Counted from the first letter of the stretch, positions 40,310 through 49,774 are shown. The stretch: 64,000 nt of DNA from Clostridium ljungdahlii DSM 13528 (GCF_000143685.1 NC_014328.1:248001-312000); one strand, 5' to 3'. The notes: generated by a model not told the origin, from the letters alone. Program-made: numbers and translations.

Positions 40310-42025
40310 ATGGGGAAGGTAAGTACTAAATTGATGTACAAAGATATTTGTGAAGCACAAGAGAAAGACAGAAAAGATATATTAAATCTTAAAGTTGGTC
40401 AGAAAGATATATTAGTTAAAAAGGGAACTAGTTTGTATAAAATATTTAGGGACAATTATCCTGTACAAGATATACCTGTGGTACTTGCAAAAGTCAATGA
40501 AGAATATTTTGAACTTACTAATTTATTAGAGAAATCTGGGACTTTTAAGATAGTAGATATAAGGGACAAGTTAGGAAACAAAACCTATGCAAGAACACTT
40601 CAATTTGTTCTTATTAAATCTGTATATGATTTATTTAAAGGGGCAAAAGTTACTATAGAGCATTCTTTAAGTAAAGGTATATTTGGGGAAATTCATAAAG
40701 ATACTCCCCTTTGTGAAGAGGATATAAAAAAGATAAAAAAGAAAATGAAAGAGATAATAAAACAGGATATACCTATAAAAAAAGTAGGGATGACTAAGGA
40801 ACGTGCAATAGAAATTTTTAGAAACTATGGCATGGAAGACAAAGTAAGACTTTTAAATTATGTAAATACAGATGAAGTAAAATTATATGAATTAGATGGT
40901 AGATACGACTATTTTTATGGCTCTATGGCATTTTCTACGGGAGTATTGAAGGTGTTTGATTTAATGTATTATGAGCCAGGATTTATATTAAGGTATCCTG
41001 TGGAATCTGATCCTTATAATTTGCCTAAATTTGTAGAATATAAAAAATTAAGTAAGATATTTTATGAAACTGAAAAATGGGGAAATATACTTGAAGTAGG
41101 AGATGTAGGATCCTTAAATCATAAAGTTGAAAATAAAGAAATTGCATACATGATAAGGGTAGCTGAGGCACTTCATGAAAAGAAAATTGCCTATATATCT
41201 GATATGATAAGCGAAAGAAAAAATGTAAAAGTTGTGTTGATTGCTGGACCAAGTTCTTCTGGAAAAACTACTTTTTCAAAAAGACTTTCAATACAGTTAA
41301 GAGTCAATGGAATAATACCGGTTCCAATTTCACTGGATGATTACTTTGTGGATAGGGATCATACTCCCAAAGATGAAAATGGAAATTATGATTTTGAATC
41401 TATATATGCCCTTGATTTAAAACTTTTTAATGATGATCTAGAAGCACTTATGAGGGGAGAAGAAATTGAAGTACCTACCTTTGATTTTAAAACAGGATGT
41501 AGAAAATGGGTTGGTAATAAGTTGAGACTGCCAGAAAAAGGGGTAATTGTAATTGAAGGAATACATGGATTGAACGAACTTCTTACTTCTGCTATTTCAA
41601 AAGAAAATAAATTTAAAATATATATAAGTGCTCTTACTCAATTAAACTTGGATAATCACAATAGAATAGCTACTACTGATGTTAGAATTATAAGGAGAAT
41701 AGTTAGAGATTCTCTTTTTAGAGGCTATAGTGCGGAAGATACTTTAAAGATGTGGCCTTCTATAAAAAATGGGGAAGAAAAAAATATATTTGTATTTCAG
41801 GAAAATGCAGATGTTATGTTTAATTCTACGTTAGTGTACGAGCTATGTGTGCTAAAGGATTATGCACTTAAAGAATTGGACGATATAAATAACTCTAGTC
41901 CTGTATATTATGAAGCATTGAGGCTTAAAAGTTTCCTCCATTTCTTTAAATCAGTGGATGTTAATTTTGTCCCTGATAACTCCATTTTGAGAGAATTTAT
42001 AGGGGGAAGTTGTTTCTATAGTTGA
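40310..42025 (+). CDS. Nucleoside (uridine) kinase-like protein with ThrRS-like N-terminus
   Basis: 571 residues in two halves. Residues about 15-80 resemble a TGS domain, and 80-200 resemble the second additional domain of ThrRS/AlaRS (EHSLSKGIFGEIHKDTPLCEEDI). Residues about 305-560 form a P-loop kinase of the uridine kinase/phosphoribulokinase family: GPSSSGKTTFSKRLS near 313, the DDYFVDRD loop, and VIVIEGIHGLNEL. The kinase probably phosphorylates a nucleoside or related sugar; the substrate of this fused family is not established. AAAGGGGA precedes ATG 40310; ATG 40301 is too close to it. Confidence 0.85.
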   Translation: MGKVSTKLMYKDICEAQEKDRKDILNLKVGQKDILVKKGTSLYKIFRDNYPVQDIPVVLAKVNEEYFELTNLLEKSGTFKIVDIRDKLGNKTYARTLQFVLIKSVYDLFKGAKVTIEHSLSKGIFGEIHKDTPLCEEDIKKIKKKMKEIIKQDIPIKKVGMTKERAIEIFRNYGMEDKVRLLNYVNTDEVKLYELDGRYDYFYGSMAFSTGVLKVFDLMYYEPGFILRYPVESDPYNLPKFVEYKKLSKIFYETEKWGNILEVGDVGSLNHKVENKEIAYMIRVAEALHEKKIAYISDMISERKNVKVVLIAGPSSSGKTTFSKRLSIQLRVNGIIPVPISLDDYFVDRDHTPKDENGNYDFESIYALDLKLFNDDLEALMRGEEIEVPTFDFKTGCRKWVGNKLRLPEKGVIVIEGIHGLNELLTSAISKENKFKIYISALTQLNLDNHNRIATTDVRIIRRIVRDSLFRGYSAEDTLKMWPSIKNGEEKNIFVFQENADVMFNSTLVYELCVLKDYALKELDDINNSSPVYYEALRLKSFLHFFKSVDVNFVPDNSILREFIGGSCFYS

Positions 42026-42054
42026 TAATTGTTGTGGCATAAACAGAGTTCTTG

Positions 42055-42174
42055 GCATCAGGTTGAGTTTTTTGACTCAATCTGATGCTTAGAAATCGTT
42101 ATCCAGGCGCGTAGCAGTACTTATGCCCCACTTCGATAGAAAATGGGGTGTTAACAATGGTAGCGATCGGATAA
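42055..42174 (+). repeat. Structured intergenic element, copy 2
   Basis: Second, compact copy of the element seen at 26057. The hairpin GCATCAGGTTGAGT (42055-42068) pairs with 42075-42088, then CTTAGAAATCGTTATCC and the core 42099-42174. The first 35 bases of the core match copy 1 at 33 positions and the last 33 match at about 30. Inner stem GCCCCA (42125) pairs with TGGGGT (42144). TTATCC (42099) can pair with GGATAA (42169), closing the core. It lies between the kinase gene and larB; its first hairpin could also terminate the kinase transcript. Confidence 0.75.
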
Positions 42175-42200
42175 ATAACTTTACTTTATGAGGTGAAAAA

Positions 42201-42947
42201 ATGGATGAATCAGAACTTAGAAATTTGTTAAAAAATATTAAAGACAACAAAATAGGGGTTGAAGAAGGAATTGAAAAACTAAAGGATCTTCCGTTTAAAG
42301 ATTTAGGATATGCTATGGTAGACAACCATAGGGAGATACGGGTTGGCTACCCTGAAGTAATATATTGTGAAGGTAAAACTGTAGATCAGGTAAAGGGAAT
42401 TGTTGAGTTTATGCTTACCAAGGATAATAATATATTGGGAACTAGGGCTAGCAAAGAAATGTATAAAGCTGTAAAAGAAATTTGTCCTTATGCAAAGTAT
42501 AATGAATTAGGGAGAACTATAACTATAGTAAAAAACTCTAAAGAGAAGACAGAATCATATATAGCTATAGTTACAGCAGGAACATCAGATATACCTGTAG
42601 CAGAAGAGGCTTTTGAAACTGTTAATATTTTTGGAAATAAAGTAGAAAAGATTTTTGATGTAGGTGTAGCGGGAATACACAGGATGTTTAATAAATTAGA
42701 TATTATAAGAAAAGCTAAAGTAATCATAGTAATTGCAGGTATGGAAGGTGCACTTGCTAGCGTCATAGGAGGTCTTGTTGATAAACCTGTTATTGCAGTA
42801 CCTACAAGTGTAGGATATGGAGCAAGTTTTGGAGGAATAGCTGCTCTTCTTTCAATGCTTAACAGTTGTGCCAGTGGAGTAAGTGTAGTAAATATTAATA
42901 ATGGATTTGGGGCAGGGTATATAGCTAGTATTATAAACAAGCTTTAG
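42201..42947 (+). CDS. larB: LarB-like nickel-pincer cofactor synthase
   Basis: 248 residues of the LarB family, which carboxylates nicotinic acid adenine dinucleotide in the first step of the nickel-pincer cofactor for lactate racemase-type enzymes. The C-terminal half has the PurE-like fold: [27 protein letters not shown] and [25 protein letters not shown]. The N-terminal region has [21 protein letters not shown], typical of LarB. larC, larE and larA are not in this window. GAGGTG precedes the ATG. Confidence 0.88.
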   Translation: MDESELRNLLKNIKDNKIGVEEGIEKLKDLPFKDLGYAMVDNHREIRVGYPEVIYCEGKTVDQVKGIVEFMLTKDNNILGTRASKEMYKAVKEICPYAKYNELGRTITIVKNSKEKTESYIAIVTAGTSDIPVAEEAFETVNIFGNKVEKIFDVGVAGIHRMFNKLDIIRKAKVIIVIAGMEGALASVIGGLVDKPVIAVPTSVGYGASFGGIAALLSMLNSCASGVSVVNINNGFGAGYIASIINKL

Positions 42948-42979
42948 GATTGTCTTGTTATATTTTGTGGATGTAAGTT

Positions 42980-43027
42980 AAAAAGGGTATGTTGTACTAA
43001 GAATGAACTAGTATAACATACCCTTTT
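42980..43027. terminator. Bidirectional terminator between larB and the STAS gene
   Basis: Long hairpin AAAAAGGGTATGTT...AACATACCCTTTTT between two convergent genes; T runs are present for both strands. Confidence 0.88.
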
Positions 43028-43030
43028 TAG

Positions 43031-43315
43031 TTAACTATTTATTTCAAATACCTTATCTAATCGTGTCATATTAAAAATTTTCATAACATCTGCATTTCTA
43101 ACTGAATAAAGTTTAAAGCTTCCGTTTATGTTCTTACACTTTTTATAAATTGAGACTAAAACTCCAAGTCCAGTACTATCAATAAAGGTACACTTACTAA
43201 AATCCAATGAAAAATTTTTTTCGCCTTTATCTATTAGAGAATTAAGTTTTTGTCTAAGATCATCTGCTTCGTCAACAGCAAAGTTTTCTGGTATTTCAAT
43301 ATTTAAATCCTTCAT
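43031..43315 (-). CDS. STAS-domain anti-sigma factor antagonist
   Basis: 94 residues covering one STAS domain (SpoIIAA/RsbV type). The phosphorylatable serine is Ser47 in FIDSTGLGVLVS. In partner switching, the unphosphorylated form binds the RsbW-like kinase and frees its target; the PP2C phosphatase restores that form. It is the last gene of the minus-strand signalling set, ten bases after the chemoreceptor. Confidence 0.92.
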   Translation of the reverse strand: MKDLNIEIPENFAVDEADDLRQKLNSLIDKGEKNFSLDFSKCTFIDSTGLGVLVSIYKKCKNINGSFKLYSVRNADVMKIFNMTRLDKVFEINS

Positions 43316-43326
43316 TTTAAATCACC

Positions 43327-45315
43327 TCAAATTGTAAATTTTTCCACAAGATTGTTTAAGGATACGGCTAATGCACTAGACTCCTCAGCACTAGCTGCCA
43401 CATTTTCAATTGCTGAATTTTGTTCTTCGGCAGATGCGGCAACTTCTTCGCTGCTAGCTGCAGTGTTTTCAGTAATAGTGGCAACTGTATTAATAAGATT
43501 TACTATTTTGTCAGAAGTAGCAACTTCATCTTTTGTAACATCTACTATTTCATTTACGTTGTTTGATATTTGATTTACGGCGTCTATGATACTTACAAAA
43601 GATTTATCGGCATCTTTTGCTATTACTACACCAGATTCAACCGCGTCTTTGCTGGAATTCATGTTTTTTACAGCTTTGGTTATTTCATTTACCATTTTAC
43701 TTACCAATGAAGATATTTCATTTGCGCCAGTGTTAGTTTCTTCTGAAAGTTTACGAACTTCTTCTGCCACCACGGTAAAGCCCTTTCCGTGTTCTCCCGC
43801 TCTTGCTGCTTCAATAGCTGCATTTAGTGCTAATAAGTTAGTTTGAGATGAAATACTGTTTATGGTATCAATAATTCCGCTTACTTTTTTGGAAAGCTCC
43901 TGCAGGACTTTTAAAGTAGTTTCTGTTGCAGTTGATGATTTACGGATATTTTCAATAGCATCAACTGTATTTTCAATTTTATTTCTTCCTTCTTCTGCAG
44001 TGTCCATAGTATGTTTGGAATTCTTTTTAGCTGTGAGTGCCCTATTCTGGGATATTTGAACCAAGCTTGACAGTTGGACCAAAACTTCTGATACTTCTAC
44101 AATAGAGCTATTCTGAGTTTCAGCATCTTGTGCAACTTTTTCTATAGTGCCAGTCATTTGTTCTGTTGTAGAACTTATTTCCTCATTAGAAGAGGCTAGT
44201 TCTTCTGAAGAAGCAGCCAAATTTTCTGATGCATCTCTGACATTATGTATTGTATTATGCTGATGTTCAATCATTTTATTAAAGTATTCACCTAATGTCT
44301 GTAATTCGTCTTCTGTATTTATTTTAGCTCTTACAGTTAAGTTACCCTCACCAGCTTTGGTCATTAAACTTTCCAATTGTTTAATTGGGTTTATTATATC
44401 TCTCATAGAAAATCTATAGGATAAAAATATTGTAATAAGTAAAGCCAATATAGCTATTATAATTGTAAAGTTTCTAATACTTGCAGCAGGAGACATATAT
44501 GTACTATAGTCAGCTTCTACTGCTATAATCCAATTATTATTGGAAACAAATTTTCCAAACTTACGTGATCCATTATAGCTATAGTATCCTTCGGAAGTTC
44601 CACTTGATTTAGCTTCATTTATCAAAGATTTTAATTGGTTGTTAGTGCTATTTAAAATATTCTCTTTAAATATCTTATCTGTTTTAGGATGGGAGATAAT
44701 AAGTCCATCTTTATTAATCATATATGCATATCCAAAGTTACCTAATTTGACGTTAGATACTCCTTTAAAAGGTATTATTCCGATTAATGTACCTACAATT
44801 TTATTGTCAATTTTTAAAGGATGTGCAATTCCTATTACAGGTTTACCTGTAACTTTTGATATTAAAACAGTTTTTTTATTAGTGTTTTTAGAGCCTTCTA
44901 AGGCGTCTTTGACATAGTCCCTGTCACTATAGTCAACGTTATAATTTTCACTTGAGTTACTAATAATTCCTTTAGCTGATGCATTTGTGATAACTAGACT
45001 TTCTATTACACTACTGTTTTCTTTTTGTATTTTTTGTAGATAAGTATAGACTTCATTATTGTAAGTAGTATCGCCTGAAGCAATTTTTGCCATACGCTCA
45101 TCAGAACTTAAAATTTTAATATACTCGTCTACTGAATCTATTTTTTCATTTATAGATTGTACTGTTTGACTTGAAGTACTTTCTAATTGGTTTTTAACTG
45201 TATTTTGCAATAAACTAGAAGTCCTAATATAAGAGAAAGTTCCTAAAATAATAAGAGGAACAGTTATAAATACAAAGAACATTAAACTTAATTTATTTTT
45301 TAAACTTTTTTTCAT
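43327..45315 (-). CDS. Methyl-accepting chemotaxis protein with Cache-type sensor
   Basis: 662 residues. A membrane segment at about 9-29 and another at about 280-300 enclose an extracellular sensor of double-Cache type (about 35-275, with [21 protein letters not shown] and [16 protein letters not shown]). Then a HAMP domain (about 300-355) and a signalling domain with the conserved hairpin [20 protein letters not shown] and [12 protein letters not shown]. Methylation-helix Glu/Gln pairs are visible. It lies between an RsbW-like kinase and a STAS antagonist, without che genes nearby, so it may feed the partner switch instead of, or besides, CheA. Confidence 0.95.
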   Translation of the reverse strand: MKKSLKNKLSLMFFVFITVPLIILGTFSYIRTSSLLQNTVKNQLESTSSQTVQSINEKIDSVDEYIKILSSDERMAKIASGDTTYNNEVYTYLQKIQKENSSVIESLVITNASAKGIISNSSENYNVDYSDRDYVKDALEGSKNTNKKTVLISKVTGKPVIGIAHPLKIDNKIVGTLIGIIPFKGVSNVKLGNFGYAYMINKDGLIISHPKTDKIFKENILNSTNNQLKSLINEAKSSGTSEGYYSYNGSRKFGKFVSNNNWIIAVEADYSTYMSPAASIRNFTIIIAILALLITIFLSYRFSMRDIINPIKQLESLMTKAGEGNLTVRAKINTEDELQTLGEYFNKMIEHQHNTIHNVRDASENLAASSEELASSNEEISSTTEQMTGTIEKVAQDAETQNSSIVEVSEVLVQLSSLVQISQNRALTAKKNSKHTMDTAEEGRNKIENTVDAIENIRKSSTATETTLKVLQELSKKVSGIIDTINSISSQTNLLALNAAIEAARAGEHGKGFTVVAEEVRKLSEETNTGANEISSLVSKMVNEITKAVKNMNSSKDAVESGVVIAKDADKSFVSIIDAVNQISNNVNEIVDVTKDEVATSDKIVNLINTVATITENTAASSEEVAASAEEQNSAIENVAASAEESSALAVSLNNLVEKFTI

Positions 45316-45357
45316 TAAAATACCTCCAAACTTTTATACTCTTGTTTAGTCGCCAAA

Positions 45358-45386
45358 ACTCCCATCTTCGGTAAAAATGGGAGATA
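45358..45386 (-). terminator. Hairpin between the RsbW-like and chemoreceptor genes
   Basis: CTCCCAT pairs with ATGGGAG around an 11-base loop (45359-45383); on the minus strand it is followed by TTTTGG. It may attenuate read-through from the RsbW-like gene into the chemoreceptor gene. Confidence 0.35.
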
Positions 45387-45451
45387 AGTAAATTTTGTAC
45401 TTGGATAAGTTTTTTCAAATAATTATTAATGATAAATATTATTGTTATTTC

Positions 45452-45835
45452 CTAGCTAGCCAAGGATTTTTCTATAATTAGGGTATTTTGTTTTAATTCT
45501 ATATGATCTGAAAGATTTTTAATGAGAAATAATCCTCTTCCTTCATCTTCTAGTATATTTTCATTATCTAATTGTTTGTTAATTATTGTATCTTTAAATC
45601 CAGTACCACAATCCTTAATTTCAAATTGAACATTTGAATCATCATATACATATTTTAAATAAATAGGTTTGTCCATGCTCATATTGTTACCATGCTTAAA
45701 GGCATTGGTTAAAGCTTCTGTAAGTATTAGCTTAATATCAAAATTATACTTTGAAGCATTTAACTCAGCAGTGATTTTATCGATAATCTGTTTGTGCTTG
45801 GACAAACCATATAGAATAAATTCATTACTTTTCAT
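45452..45835 (-). CDS. RsbW-like serine kinase / ATP-binding regulator
   Basis: 127 residues of the HATPase_c_2 group (RsbW/SpoIIAB type). The N box is EALTNAFKHGNNM, the G1 box IKDCGTGFKD and the G2 box EGRGLFLIKNLSD. In partner switching such a kinase phosphorylates the STAS antagonist and holds a target protein when the antagonist is phosphorylated. No sigma-factor gene lies beside it, so its final target is unknown. It lies 16 bases after the phosphatase gene. Confidence 0.88.
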   Translation of the reverse strand: MKSNEFILYGLSKHKQIIDKITAELNASKYNFDIKLILTEALTNAFKHGNNMSMDKPIYLKYVYDDSNVQFEIKDCGTGFKDTIINKQLDNENILEDEGRGLFLIKNLSDHIELKQNTLIIEKSLAS

Positions 45836-45851
45836 ATCTAATCCTCCAAAA

Positions 45852-47360
45852 TCATTTTATTTCCAAAGCTATTATTGTGCTGTCATCTTTTAATGCTCCG
45901 GTTTCATTGATTATGTTATTTAATTTAGCTTTCAAGTAAGTTATAAATTCAGTTAATGTGTGTGATTTAAGATAATTTTTTCTAATTTCATTATCATTAA
46001 ATATGAAGTCCAACCCATCCGTAGGAAAATAAAATCTATCACCTTCTTTAAAGAAAATCACATTTTCATCAAATACTGCATTTTGAAACATACCTAGAAA
46101 AGGACCCCTAACTATGAATTCTTGTGGATTACAGTTGCTTTTTTGAAACATAAACTGGCTTATCCCAGCACCTGCTACTCTTGCTTCATTTTTCTTAAAA
46201 TCTAAACTAAAACAGCAAGCAGCGATGCAGTGGTTATCACTTAAATAGTCAGCAATTTTTTTATTTAAAATTTTAACTATTTCAAGTGGATCACGGCTTA
46301 TTAAAATTGCTTCACGAAATAAAACAAAAAATGCTAGTACATTAAGAGCTGCTGTAATTCCTTTGCCACTAACATCTCCAATTATTCCAAGAACTAAATC
46401 TTCATTTACTTTGTACAGCCTAAAAAAGTCTCCACTTACTGTTTTAGCAGGCATGTACAGGCTTTCTAATTTAAGTTTTTCAGGTATAGGAGATGTGTCT
46501 TCGATGTATTTTCTTTGAAGCTTAGAGGCTTCGTTTAGTCTCCTTTTCATATCAGAAATATTTCTAATTATTGCTTGAATCGCAGGACTGCCTTTATACA
46601 TTAAATAACTTGCTGATATTTCTACATCTATTAGGGTATTACTATAGCGAATAATTTTATAGTCATATATGGATTTAGATTTTTTACCTTCTAATATCTG
46701 TTTCGCTCTTTTATGGGCGATTTTTATAAATTCCTTTGATATATATTTATAAATATTTTCTCCAATGATTTTATCATAGTCTGTACCTACTAAATTACAG
46801 GCCTTGTGATTCGCCAGTACAATTTTACTATCTACTGTTATAATGATTGCTTCTGGTGAAAGATTAATAATTTTGCGGTATCTTTCTTCACTTTCTCTAA
46901 TTGTATTTGCTAATATTTTTTTCTTGGTAATATCTTTTTGCTGTTCTACAACAAATGCCACTTTTCCCAAATTGTCCATAACAGGATTATAAGTGCAATC
47001 CATAAATTTGTTATGCTCTGGAAAATATTTTTCTATTCTTATTAGTTTTTTAGTTCTAAGGGCTTCTTCTACACCGCAGTTTTTGCAGTTTTCTTTCATA
47101 TTTAAAATTTCAAAACACTTTTTACCTTTAACTTCATCTTTAGTTTTTTTATAAAACTTACACCCAGCTTCATTAAAAAATAGAATCCTACCATTGGAGT
47201 CAAATACCTTTATAATATCAGTAATACCTTTTAAGACTCCTTCTAGAATCCATAAGTTATAATTTCCTTTATTTGCTTTATGTTTAGTAAAGCATTTTAA
47301 ACTATCTAGGTAAAGTGTTTCTTTGTGATAAAGTTCACTTTCTCCTGATTTATAGTTCAA
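45852..47360 (-). CDS. PAS-PAS-PP2C (RsbU/SpoIIE-type) serine phosphatase
   Basis: 502 residues. Two PAS domains (about 35-150 and 155-270) are followed by a coiled-coil linker and a PP2C-type SpoIIE domain (about 300-500; VSGDFFRLYKVNEDLVLGIIGDVSGKGITAAL, and the late LKDDSTIIALEIK). The first PAS has a Cys cluster (KKCFEIL...NCKNCGVEEAL) common in redox- or ligand-sensing PAS. It presumably dephosphorylates the STAS antagonist when its sensors are engaged. It is first in the minus-strand run RsbU-like, RsbW-like, chemoreceptor, STAS. Confidence 0.9.
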   Translation of the reverse strand: MNYKSGESELYHKETLYLDSLKCFTKHKANKGNYNLWILEGVLKGITDIIKVFDSNGRILFFNEAGCKFYKKTKDEVKGKKCFEILNMKENCKNCGVEEALRTKKLIRIEKYFPEHNKFMDCTYNPVMDNLGKVAFVVEQQKDITKKKILANTIRESEERYRKIINLSPEAIIITVDSKIVLANHKACNLVGTDYDKIIGENIYKYISKEFIKIAHKRAKQILEGKKSKSIYDYKIIRYSNTLIDVEISASYLMYKGSPAIQAIIRNISDMKRRLNEASKLQRKYIEDTSPIPEKLKLESLYMPAKTVSGDFFRLYKVNEDLVLGIIGDVSGKGITAALNVLAFFVLFREAILISRDPLEIVKILNKKIADYLSDNHCIAACCFSLDFKKNEARVAGAGISQFMFQKSNCNPQEFIVRGPFLGMFQNAVFDENVIFFKEGDRFYFPTDGLDFIFNDNEIRKNYLKSHTLTEFITYLKAKLNNIINETGALKDDSTIIALEIK

Positions 47361-47782
47361 AGTATACCACCTCTGTACACACTAAATAATAAAAATAATT
47401 TTTCAAAATTATGGTACTGAATACTACCAATATAAATAATATACTCTAATGATACAATAATTATATGTTTTTTTAAAGCCATATTGTATTTAATTTCACT
47501 AATAAGAATTAAATGAATATGTTTACATTAAATTCAATACCATTAAATTTATATATGTAAGAGTAAAATTAATGCACTAATTATAAATTTTTATAATTAG
47601 TGCATTAATTTTATTAAATAATAATATAGTATACTATAGGCTTTCTAAGTGGAGGTTGGATTTGATATAGATCCAATTATTTTTAAACTGCGAAGGTTGA
47701 GTTAATAGTTAAAGACCAAAATGAATGAGGTTTTTCTTCACCATGTTGCGAAAATCTTAAATTTGAGGCAGGGTGATAAATA
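47361..47782. other. Intergenic region with a 22-bp palindrome
   Basis: About 420 bases between divergent genes. A perfect 22-bp inverted repeat (47565-47586 with 47591-47612) is centred on a four-base loop; flanks are A/T rich. A second hairpin, TTGGAT with ATCCAA, lies near 47656-47676 and is followed by TTATTTTT, resembling a terminator on the plus strand. No gene lies between them, so these may be leader or attenuator structures for the 47783 gene. Confidence 0.55.
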
Positions 47783-48151
47783 TTGTCCCATAGAAAAATA
47801 ATTGAAGATTATTATTGTGATGTAAATAATTTAGCAGAGCTATTATCTAAATTAACTAATTCCTATAGACTACTAATAGGTGGAGCTGGAGAATTAAATT
47901 CTATAGCAGGAGTGCATAAAGGTGAAGTTAAAGATTCCTTAAAGAGAGTATATAAGCTTGGAAATGTAATTGATAAAGTTGTGGATACATTAAAAGATTC
48001 TACTGAAGTATACTCAGAATACTGTAAAATTACTACTGAAGTTATAAAAGCAAAAATGCAAATTAAATACGTGGAAACAGAAATAGATGAAGAATTGTTT
48101 CTAAATAATTTAGACGATATGGATGAGGATGATGATACAAAAGGAGATTAA
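47783..48151 (+). CDS. Small helical protein, unknown function
   Basis: 122 residues from TTG 47783, which has AGGGTGAT upstream. Entirely helical in appearance, with a conserved-looking middle (GGAGELNSIAGVHKGEVKDSLKRV) and a very acidic C-terminus (DDMDEDDDTKGD). I do not recognise a family. It has no signal peptide or membrane segment. It faces pssA and shares a terminator hairpin with it. Confidence 0.55.
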   Translation: MSHRKIIEDYYCDVNNLAELLSKLTNSYRLLIGGAGELNSIAGVHKGEVKDSLKRVYKLGNVIDKVVDTLKDSTEVYSEYCKITTEVIKAKMQIKYVETEIDEELFLNNLDDMDEDDDTKGD

Positions 48152-48183
48152 GTAAAATACATTTTTACTTAATCTCTTTTATA
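48145..48183. terminator. Bidirectional terminator between the 47783 gene and pssA
   Basis: Thirteen-base-pair stem AGATTAAGTAAAA with TTTTACTTAATCT, with a T run on the right. It overlaps the stop codon of the plus-strand gene. Confidence 0.85.
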
Positions 48184-48204
48184 AAATGTAGTTATTTACT
48201 AAAA

Positions 48205-48735
48205 TTAGAACTTCTTAAACCTATATTTACAAATCATAAGGTAAGAAAGTATTACGATAAGTAAAATGGTAAGTTCTGCAGGAACAGGATGTCTAAATGT
48301 AATTAAACAATATAAAGCCATAAACATACCTGCAAAAGTTATTGGAATACCAAAAAATTGTCCATCAAAATCAGTAATATTAAATCTTGCCAGTCTATAT
48401 GCTCCACATATTGGTAACAATAATACTAACATATAACCTAATAATCCAAAAGTAGAAAAATTATATATATTAAATGTAAGAACTGATGGGGCAACTCCAA
48501 AAGAAACTAAATCTGCAAGAGAATCCAGTTGTTTACCTAATTCACTGGACACTTTTAAAAACCTAGCAACTCTTCCATCATATCTATCAGCTAAACATGC
48601 AAGTAGTATAAATATACCAGCCCATAAATAATTTTCCTGAAAGGACATCATTAGAGACATTACACCACAACTAAGATTAGCAAACGTAAACGCATTAGGC
48701 ACTGAACTTCTAGCTATTTTAGCCACTGTGACCAC
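48205..48735 (-). CDS. pssA: CDP-diacylglycerol--serine O-phosphatidyltransferase
   Basis: Membrane enzyme making phosphatidylserine, precursor of phosphatidylethanolamine. The 176 residues match the Bacillus-type PssA. The CDP-alcohol phosphotransferase motif is complete (residues about 48-74: DRYDGRVAR, then G and two Asp in GKQLDSLAD). About six hydrophobic segments. No psd gene is next to it here. Confidence 0.92.
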   Translation of the reverse strand: MVTVAKIARSSVPNAFTFANLSCGVMSLMMSFQENYLWAGIFILLACLADRYDGRVARFLKVSSELGKQLDSLADLVSFGVAPSVLTFNIYNFSTFGLLGYMLVLLLPICGAYRLARFNITDFDGQFFGIPITFAGMFMALYCLITFRHPVPAELTILLIVILSYLMICKYRFKKF

Positions 48736-49105
48736 TCCTTAAAAATAACAAAATTAAATTATATTCCCTCAACTTATTAAAAAGTATATAATTGCGTAAG
48801 TTAATTATACCTCATTTTATGAAAATAGTTAAGTACATAGTCTGTGTCTTTTCTATGACAAAATTGTAAATTTTTTGTTAAAAACATACAAGAAACTTCA
48901 ATTCACAACTAAAATCATTTTGGAAAAGCCTTTAATGTAATAAATAGGTCATATATTTTCTATTGAATATTTATCAAAAATATGTAAATATTACATGTAT
49001 AAGTTATAATACTAAAAACTATATACAGAATTTACTCTTTATTTTATTATATATTTAGTAATTTAATTTGTATTTTAAAATTAAAAAAAGGATAGTTGTG
49101 GATTT
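48736..49105. other. Divergent intergenic region, nothing recognised
   Basis: About 370 bases of very AT-rich DNA between divergently transcribed pssA and the TVP38-like gene. Both promoters must be here. I see no ORF, riboswitch or strong hairpin. Confidence 0.4.
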
Positions 49106-49774
49106 ATGAGAAATAGTAAAGAAAGTATTTTTAAGTGTTTGATAGTATTTTTTTTGGTTTTTACTATCATATTTATTCTATACAAATATAAAGGAAATTT
49201 ATATAGGATAAGTATGGATAGTATCAGAAGCTATATACAAAGCTATGGGAAATTTTCAGATATTATTTTTATTTTAATTTATACTATAAGACCTGTAGTG
49301 ATTATATTGCCTGCATCTCTTATGTCAATAATTGCGGGGAGCATATTTAATTCATATATAGCTCTTTTGCTCAGTATGATTGGCTGCTTTGGATCAGCTA
49401 CACTAGCTTTCTTTTTATCTAGATTTTTAGGTAGATCTTTTGTAAATAAGATTCTTAAAGGGAAGGCTTTAACATTAAATGACAATATAGAAAAGTATGG
49501 ATTTAGGATTATGACTGCAATGAGATTAAGTTTTGTATTCCCCTATGATCCACTTAGTTATGCTGCAGGACTTACAAAAATTAAATATAGAGATTTTATT
49601 TTTGGAACTTTAGTAGGAATTTTACCTGAAATGGTGACTTATTCCTTAATAGGAGGAAATTTGACAAAGCCGTTTTCATTTAAGTTCATATTGCCCATAA
49701 TAGTTTTATTTATTATAGCATGTATTTCTATATACATGCATAAAAAAAAGTCTAAAGATACCAATAATTTATAA
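49106..49774 (+). CDS. TVP38/TMEM64 family membrane protein
   Basis: 222 residues with about five or six membrane segments. Family features are the re-entrant-type segment RPVVIILPASLMSIIAGSIF, then GSATLAFFLSRFLGR, and FPYDPLSYAAGLTKIKYRDFIFGTLVGILPEM near residues 150-185. Members of this VTT/SNARE-associated group act in membrane lipid transport or scrambling; the substrate is not known here. The only ribosome site is a weak AAAGGAT 12 bases before the ATG. Confidence 0.88.
   Translation: MRNSKESIFKCLIVFFLVFTIIFILYKYKGNLYRISMDSIRSYIQSYGKFSDIIFILIYTIRPVVIILPASLMSIIAGSIFNSYIALLLSMIGCFGSATLAFFLSRFLGRSFVNKILKGKALTLNDNIEKYGFRIMTAMRLSFVFPYDPLSYAAGLTKIKYRDFIFGTLVGILPEMVTYSLIGGNLTKPFSFKFILPIIVLFIIACISIYMHKKKSKDTNNL

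Noticed and set aside
43352..44917. Several plus-strand frames of 65-92 codons inside the chemoreceptor gene
   Set aside because: They mirror the low-complexity Ala/Ser/Glu coding strand of the receptor; no ribosome sites.
45340..45400. c-di-GMP riboswitch before the chemoreceptor
   Set aside because: The GEMM core motifs are absent; only a simple hairpin is present.
47721..47801. 26-codon frame (start M-N-E-V-F-L-H-H-V) overlapping the start of the 47783 gene
   Set aside because: No ribosome site and no coding character; likely chance.
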